A stretch of 37,406 nucleotides of DNA from Eubacterium pyruvativorans (GTDB lineage: Bacteria > Bacillota > Clostridia > Peptostreptococcales > Anaerovoracaceae): the NCBI RefSeq assembly GCF_900102225.1, contig NZ_FNBF01000022.1, forward strand, positions 1-37,406, read 5' to 3'. The stretch's first letter is position 1. Each line of letters opens with the position of its first letter. Made by a program: the position numbers and the translations under genes. The notes under the pieces were generated by a model that ran no database searches, had not been told where the DNA came from, and saw only the letters and a program-made list of their open reading frames with translations. Positions 33,950-37,406 of this stretch are shown piece after piece.

Positions 33950-34770
33950 TTATCTGCCGCTGGCACCGTAGTTGGACAGCACCCGGGCGGACGGATCCTT
34001 CACGTCACAGCCCTTCCACGCTCTGTTCGGCATCCAGAAATCCGCGATCATGGCTGCCTGTCCCGGATAGTACTTCTCGAAGATGTCCCGGTACAGCAGA
34101 CTTTCCTTGGTAAACGGCCGGCAGTATGCATACTTCTGGCAGCCCCGGAGGAATTCCTCATCCGTGTAACAGGATTCCGCATATTCCTTCAGGTCATCCA
34201 CCATGGAATGGCCGACCGCATCACTGAAGGCTGCTTTTTGTCTCCACAGAATGCCGTCCGGCAGCAGGTGATCCTCTTCAAACGCATGACGCAGCAGGTA
34301 CTTCCCCATGCCGTAGGTGTTCATCTTCAGCGCCGGATCGATCTGCATCACATACTTCACGAAATCCCGGTCACCGAACGGAACCCGGGACTCCATACTG
34401 TTGGCGGAGATACAGCGGTCCGCCCGGAGCACGTCGTACATGTGAATCTCGTCGATTCTCTTCTTCGATTCCGCCTGGAATGCTACAGCGTCCGGTGCGA
34501 AATCCGTATACTTATATCCGAAAAGCTCATCGCTGATCTCCCCGGTCATCAGAACCCGGACATCCGTGTGCTCGTGAATCTGCTTACAGCACAGATACAT
34601 GCCCAGGCTTGCCCGGATCGTGGTAATATCCCAGGTTCCCAGAATCCGAATGACTTCCGGCAGCGCTTCCAGCACATCCTCCTTCGTCATGTGGAATGCC
34701 GTGTGATCGGCGCCGATGAAATCCGCCGCCTCCTGGGCATATTTCAGATCGATCGGGTCCGTGTCCATGC
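33950..34770 (-). pseudogene. asnB: asparagine synthetase B, 3' part, interrupted by an IS21-family element
   Basis: About 273 codons remain, starting at MDTDPIDLKYAQEAAD and running to a normal C-terminus. It corresponds to the C-terminal half of glutamine-hydrolysing asparagine synthetase: TWDITTIRASLGMYL, LMTGEISDELFG (family SGEGSDE), HMYDVLRADRC, MESRVPFGDRDFV, ILWRQKAAFSDAVG. The N-terminal glutaminase domain with the catalytic Cys1 and the SGGLDSS ATP-pyrophosphatase loop are missing, cut off at the IS left end (34771); if present they lie beyond the window. The open frame continues 41 codons into the IS, up to a GTG at 34894, so a fusion ORF exists but would lack an active site. The normal gene would be about 500-600 codons. 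Confidence 0.88.
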
Positions 34771-34853
34771 TGAGTATTCCGGAGTGAAATCCATCACCTG
34801 TCCGGCCATTGGAAATCACCATTCCGGTCAAACGGAAATCAGCATTCCAGAGA

Positions 34854-34882
34854 TGGAAATCACCAATATCCTTTCTTAGAAT
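34854..34882 (+). promoter_or_regulatory. candidate istA promoter
   Basis: TGGAAA (34854-34859), 17 bases, TAGAAT (34877-34882). The -35 lies within the third left-end GGAAATCACC repeat, so transposase binding could repress it. The predicted start near 34889 falls inside the loop of the hairpin described next. Confidence 0.5.
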
Positions 34883-34917
34883 AGTGATATGCACCTTTGG
34901 TGTAAATCTATTCTAAG
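34875..34917 (+). promoter_or_regulatory. leader hairpin that can hide the istA ribosome-binding site
   Basis: CTTAGAATAG (34875-34884) and CTATTCTAAG (34908-34917) are perfect 10-bp complements, with an inner CACC/GGTG stem (34892-34902). The 3' arm contains the AAG that begins the Shine-Dalgarno AAGGAGG (34915-34921) of istA. Transcripts entering from outside would form the hairpin; transcripts from the inner promoter would lack the 5' arm. Confidence 0.65.
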
Positions 34918-34929
34918 GAGGTCAAAAGT

Positions 34930-36471
34930 ATGACCCAATACCGTGAAATCCTTCGGCTAACAGCCTTAGGACTCTCGCAGCGAAACATTATGCAAAGCAT
35001 CAATGTTTCGCAGAAAACCGTCGTCAAGGTCCAACGTCGGGCGAAAGAGTTAAACCTCTCATGGCCATTAGACGAGTCCTTGACTGACAGTGAGCTTGGG
35101 AAGATGATGTTTCCCAAACAGTCGAAGCAGACGCCTAAGAAGATGCCTGACTTCGATTACATCCACAAGGAACTGCTCCGCAACGGAGTCAACAAAAAGC
35201 TCCTGTGGACGGAATACCTGGAGGAATGCCGAATGTCCGGCGAAGAACCCCTCATGTATTCCCAGTTCTGCTATCACATCCAGCAGGATGAGCAGAAACG
35301 ACATGCAACGATGCATATCCCCAGAAAACCCGGCGAACAGGTCGAGGTCGACTGGGCCGGTGACCCTGCCTACATCACGGATCCGGATACCGGTGAAATG
35401 ATCCCCGCATGGTTGTTCGTAGGCGTGATGACCTACAGCATGTATCCGTATGTCGAAGCCTTTATCAATGAGAAGCAGCGCGCCTGGATCACGGCTCATG
35501 TACACATGTATGAGTACTTCGGAGGTGTGACCAGAATACTGGTTCCGGACAATACCAAAACGGCAGTGCTCCACACTGGCGACTGGTATACGCAGGAACT
35601 CAACACTGTTTATCATGAAATGGCCGAGCATTACAACACAGCGATCCTTCCTGCCCGCGTGCGGGCTCCGAAGGACAAACCGAACGCAGAGGGATCCGTT
35701 GGAGTCATCTCCACATGGATCACCGCAGCGCTCCGCAATGAACAGTTCTTCTCGCTGGCCGAACTGAATCGTGCTATCCGTGAAAAGCTCGAAGAATTCT
35801 CTCATCGGCCCTTCCAGAAAAAAGAGGGCAGCCGGTATGAGATCTTCGTGGCGGAAGAACTGCCGTTGATGGCTAAATTACCGGCTACCCGTTATGAACT
35901 GGCCGAATGGAAGTCAGCCACTGTTCAGTTCAATTATCACATATCTGTCGACGGAATGCTATACTCTGTTCCTTACGAGTACATCAAACGCAAAGTCGAC
36001 GTACGGATAACTGATCAGGTAGTCGAAATATTCTTTAACCATAACCGAATCGCCTCTCATCGCCGCAGATACGGACGCAAGGGGCAGTACAGCACCATCA
36101 CGGAACATATGCCGGAGGACCATCAGAAATATCTTGAATGGAACGGCGACCGTTTCCGCAAATGGGCTGAACGCATCGGAAGCAATACGTGCAAGGTCGT
36201 CAATGCGATCCTTGCCTCCACGAGAATCGAGCAGCAATCCTATCGCAGCTGTATGGGGCTTCTGAGGCTGGCAGAGAAATACTCTCCCCAACGACTGGAA
36301 GCCGCCTGTATCAAGGCACTGTCATACACTGCGAGCCCCAGCTACAAGTCTGTGAAAAACATTCTTGTCGCCGGAAAGGACAAACCAGAAAAGGTTGATC
36401 CTAAATCGGAATCTGCTAAATCCCGTAACTCTCATGCCATCACCAGAGGTGGTGACTACTACAGGAGGTAA
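34930..36471 (+). CDS. istA: IS21-family transposase IstA
   Basis: A 513-residue DDE transposase. An N-terminal helix-turn-helix (about 13-33, LGLSQRNIMQSINVSQKTV) binds the end repeats; the RNase H-like rve core has D141 (VDWAG), D207 (VPDNTK) and E254 (PNAEGSV) as the catalytic triad. The C-terminal region (about 330-420) is the Mu-like beta domain. AAGGAGG lies eight bases before the ATG. It cuts and joins DNA together with the AAA+ helper IstB, whose gene starts six bases downstream. Length and triad are complete, so it is probably functional. Confidence 0.96.
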   Translation: MTQYREILRLTALGLSQRNIMQSINVSQKTVVKVQRRAKELNLSWPLDESLTDSELGKMMFPKQSKQTPKKMPDFDYIHKELLRNGVNKKLLWTEYLEECRMSGEEPLMYSQFCYHIQQDEQKRHATMHIPRKPGEQVEVDWAGDPAYITDPDTGEMIPAWLFVGVMTYSMYPYVEAFINEKQRAWITAHVHMYEYFGGVTRILVPDNTKTAVLHTGDWYTQELNTVYHEMAEHYNTAILPARVRAPKDKPNAEGSVGVISTWITAALRNEQFFSLAELNRAIREKLEEFSHRPFQKKEGSRYEIFVAEELPLMAKLPATRYELAEWKSATVQFNYHISVDGMLYSVPYEYIKRKVDVRITDQVVEIFFNHNRIASHRRRYGRKGQYSTITEHMPEDHQKYLEWNGDRFRKWAERIGSNTCKVVNAILASTRIEQQSYRSCMGLLRLAEKYSPQRLEAACIKALSYTASPSYKSVKNILVAGKDKPEKVDPKSESAKSRNSHAITRGGDYYRR

Positions 36472-36477
36472 CTGACC

Positions 36478-37254
36478 ATGACGAACCAAAGCACTATTGA
36501 TAAATTGATCGAAATGCGCCTGACATCCATGTCTGATGCATTTCTCACACAGATGGATGACCCGAAGATGAAGGATATCGCTTTTGAGGATCGTTTCGGG
36601 ATGCTGGTCGATATCGAATACAGTAACCGAAAGGCCAACAGCCTCAAACGTCTCATACGCAATGCCGGTTTCGATCAGCCGGAGGCGTTCATTGCCGACA
36701 TCAACTATACATCCGGGAGAAAACTCAACAGGAAACTGATCGAGCGACTCTCCACCTGTGAATATATTACGGAGCACCGGAATCTGTTCATCACCGGAGC
36801 GACCGGCAGCGGAAAGACCTACCTGGCCTGCGCCTTTGGCATGGAAGCCTGCAAACAACGCTACCGGACGAAGTATGTTCGCCTTCCGGATATGCTCCTG
36901 GAACTTGAACTTGCACGATCCGATGGAACGTACAAGAAAGTCCTTGCCAAATACGCCAATCCGGTCGTTCTGATTCTGGATGAATGGCTGCTGCTGAAGC
37001 CGACTGAGGCTGAGCAGCACGACATTCTGGAACTGCTCCACAGAAGGCGGAAGAAATCATCCACCATCTTCTGTTCGCAGTATGAACCGGATGGCTGGTA
37101 CGATCAGCTGGGAGGCGATGACAGCCCTCTGGCTGAGGCTATCCTGGATCGTATCAAACATGATGCCTACAAGATCAATATCGTACCTTTGGATCCCACC
37201 AACTACCGCTCCATGAGAGAGGTATATGGATTGGATCCTGAACTAAGCGAGTAA
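36478..37254 (+). CDS. istB: IS21-family helper ATPase IstB
   Basis: A 258-residue AAA+ ATPase of the DnaC/IstB group that assembles on target DNA and activates IstA. Walker A GATGSGKT is at 107-114, Walker B VLILDEW at 164-170, and sensor-1-type SSTIFCSQYE follows near 204-213. The N-terminal 95 residues form the helical IstB-specific domain. AGGAGG overlaps the istA stop codon, so translation is coupled. From 37255 to 37406 there is only the right IS end with its repeats. Confidence 0.96.
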   Translation: MTNQSTIDKLIEMRLTSMSDAFLTQMDDPKMKDIAFEDRFGMLVDIEYSNRKANSLKRLIRNAGFDQPEAFIADINYTSGRKLNRKLIERLSTCEYITEHRNLFITGATGSGKTYLACAFGMEACKQRYRTKYVRLPDMLLELELARSDGTYKKVLAKYANPVVLILDEWLLLKPTEAEQHDILELLHRRRKKSSTIFCSQYEPDGWYDQLGGDDSPLAEAILDRIKHDAYKINIVPLDPTNYRSMREVYGLDPELSE

Positions 37255-37406
37255 ACAGGCAGCGGTTTCCCCGTTCCGGAATGGTGGTTTCCACCGCCGG
37301 AACGGCGGTGCCGTTGAACCGGAATACACGTATTTATGATTTCCACCGGCCGGACTGGTGATTTCCAGTTCACCGGATTTGCGCTTTCAGCACACCGGAA
37401 TATTCA

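Larger units (their letters stand above)
34771..37406 (+). mobile_element. IS21-family insertion sequence, complete
   Basis: A 2636-bp element with istA and istB on the plus strand. Terminal inverted repeats are TGAGTATTCCGGAGTG at the left and, read inward from the right, TGAATATTCCGGTGTG (14 of 16 match); the ends are 5'-TG...CA-3' as in the family. Inside each end are repeated GGAAATCACC-like blocks: left at 34811, 34834 and 34855, right (inverted) at 37283, 37335 and 37357, the transposase-binding repeats typical of IS21. Both genes are intact so it may be active. The target duplication cannot be checked because the window stops at the right end. Confidence 0.93.

Noticed and set aside
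34771-34894. N-terminal 41 codons of the asparagine synthetase open frame
   Set aside because: These codons are the reversed left end of the IS element, not part of the original gene; similarity to AsnB begins only at the junction.

Overview
The window looks like a chromosome segment of an anaerobic Gram-positive bacterium of the class Clostridia (Bacillota). The grounds are the mraZ-rsmH-ftsL-pbp-murF-mraY-murD-ftsW-murG-ftsQ-ftsZ order, a MutS2/Smr protein, ZapA, a four-subunit 2-oxoacid:ferredoxin oxidoreductase, LL-diaminopimelate aminotransferase (DapL), a type III glutamine synthetase and an acyl-ACP thioesterase. Base composition is GC-rich for the group by eye. I cannot name a genus. 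Every gene except the two of the insertion sequence lies on the minus strand, so transcription runs from high to low coordinates.

Layout from right to left. 34771-37406 is a complete IS21-family element (istA, istB). Its last base is the last base of the window, and it has cut an asparagine synthetase gene whose 3' two thirds remain at 33950-34770. Next come type III glutamine synthetase, DapF and DapL (33841-29543), a nitrogen-assimilation and lysine/peptidoglycan-precursor group that ends in a strong terminator. An ArsB/NhaD-like transporter follows, with two nested palindromes at its promoter. Then come a 171-residue protein of unknown function with its own promoter and terminator, and the 2-oxoacid:ferredoxin oxidoreductase operon (delta, alpha, beta, gamma; 27084-24497). 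An acyl-ACP thioesterase and a secreted, membrane-anchored 5'-nucleotidase-like protein with degenerate metal-binding motifs (24284-21380) precede a 14-bp-stem terminator.

From 21122 leftwards a division and cell-wall (dcw) operon starts at a good sigma-A promoter embedded in 10-bp-phased GTGG repeats, which I read as MraZ operator boxes. It runs mraZ, rsmH, ftsL, class B PBP with a PASTA domain, murF, mraY, murD, ftsW, murG, ftsQ, ftsZ. The same-strand genes continue with short gaps or overlaps into a SpoU-type rRNA methyltransferase, zapA, mutS2, a DUF523 gene, argS, a small radical SAM gene and a TPR gene. No convincing terminator interrupts this 20-kb run. At the far left is a tRNA operon (Asn, Leu, initiator Met) with its own consensus promoter.

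The most unusual observations are the metal-ligand-less 5'-nucleotidase-like surface protein, the phased MraZ boxes inside and upstream of the promoter, the tandem palindromes at the transporter promoter, and an IS21 leader hairpin that would hide the istA ribosome-binding site only in read-through transcripts. I found no CRISPR array, no prophage, and nothing I could defend as a wholly new multi-gene system.
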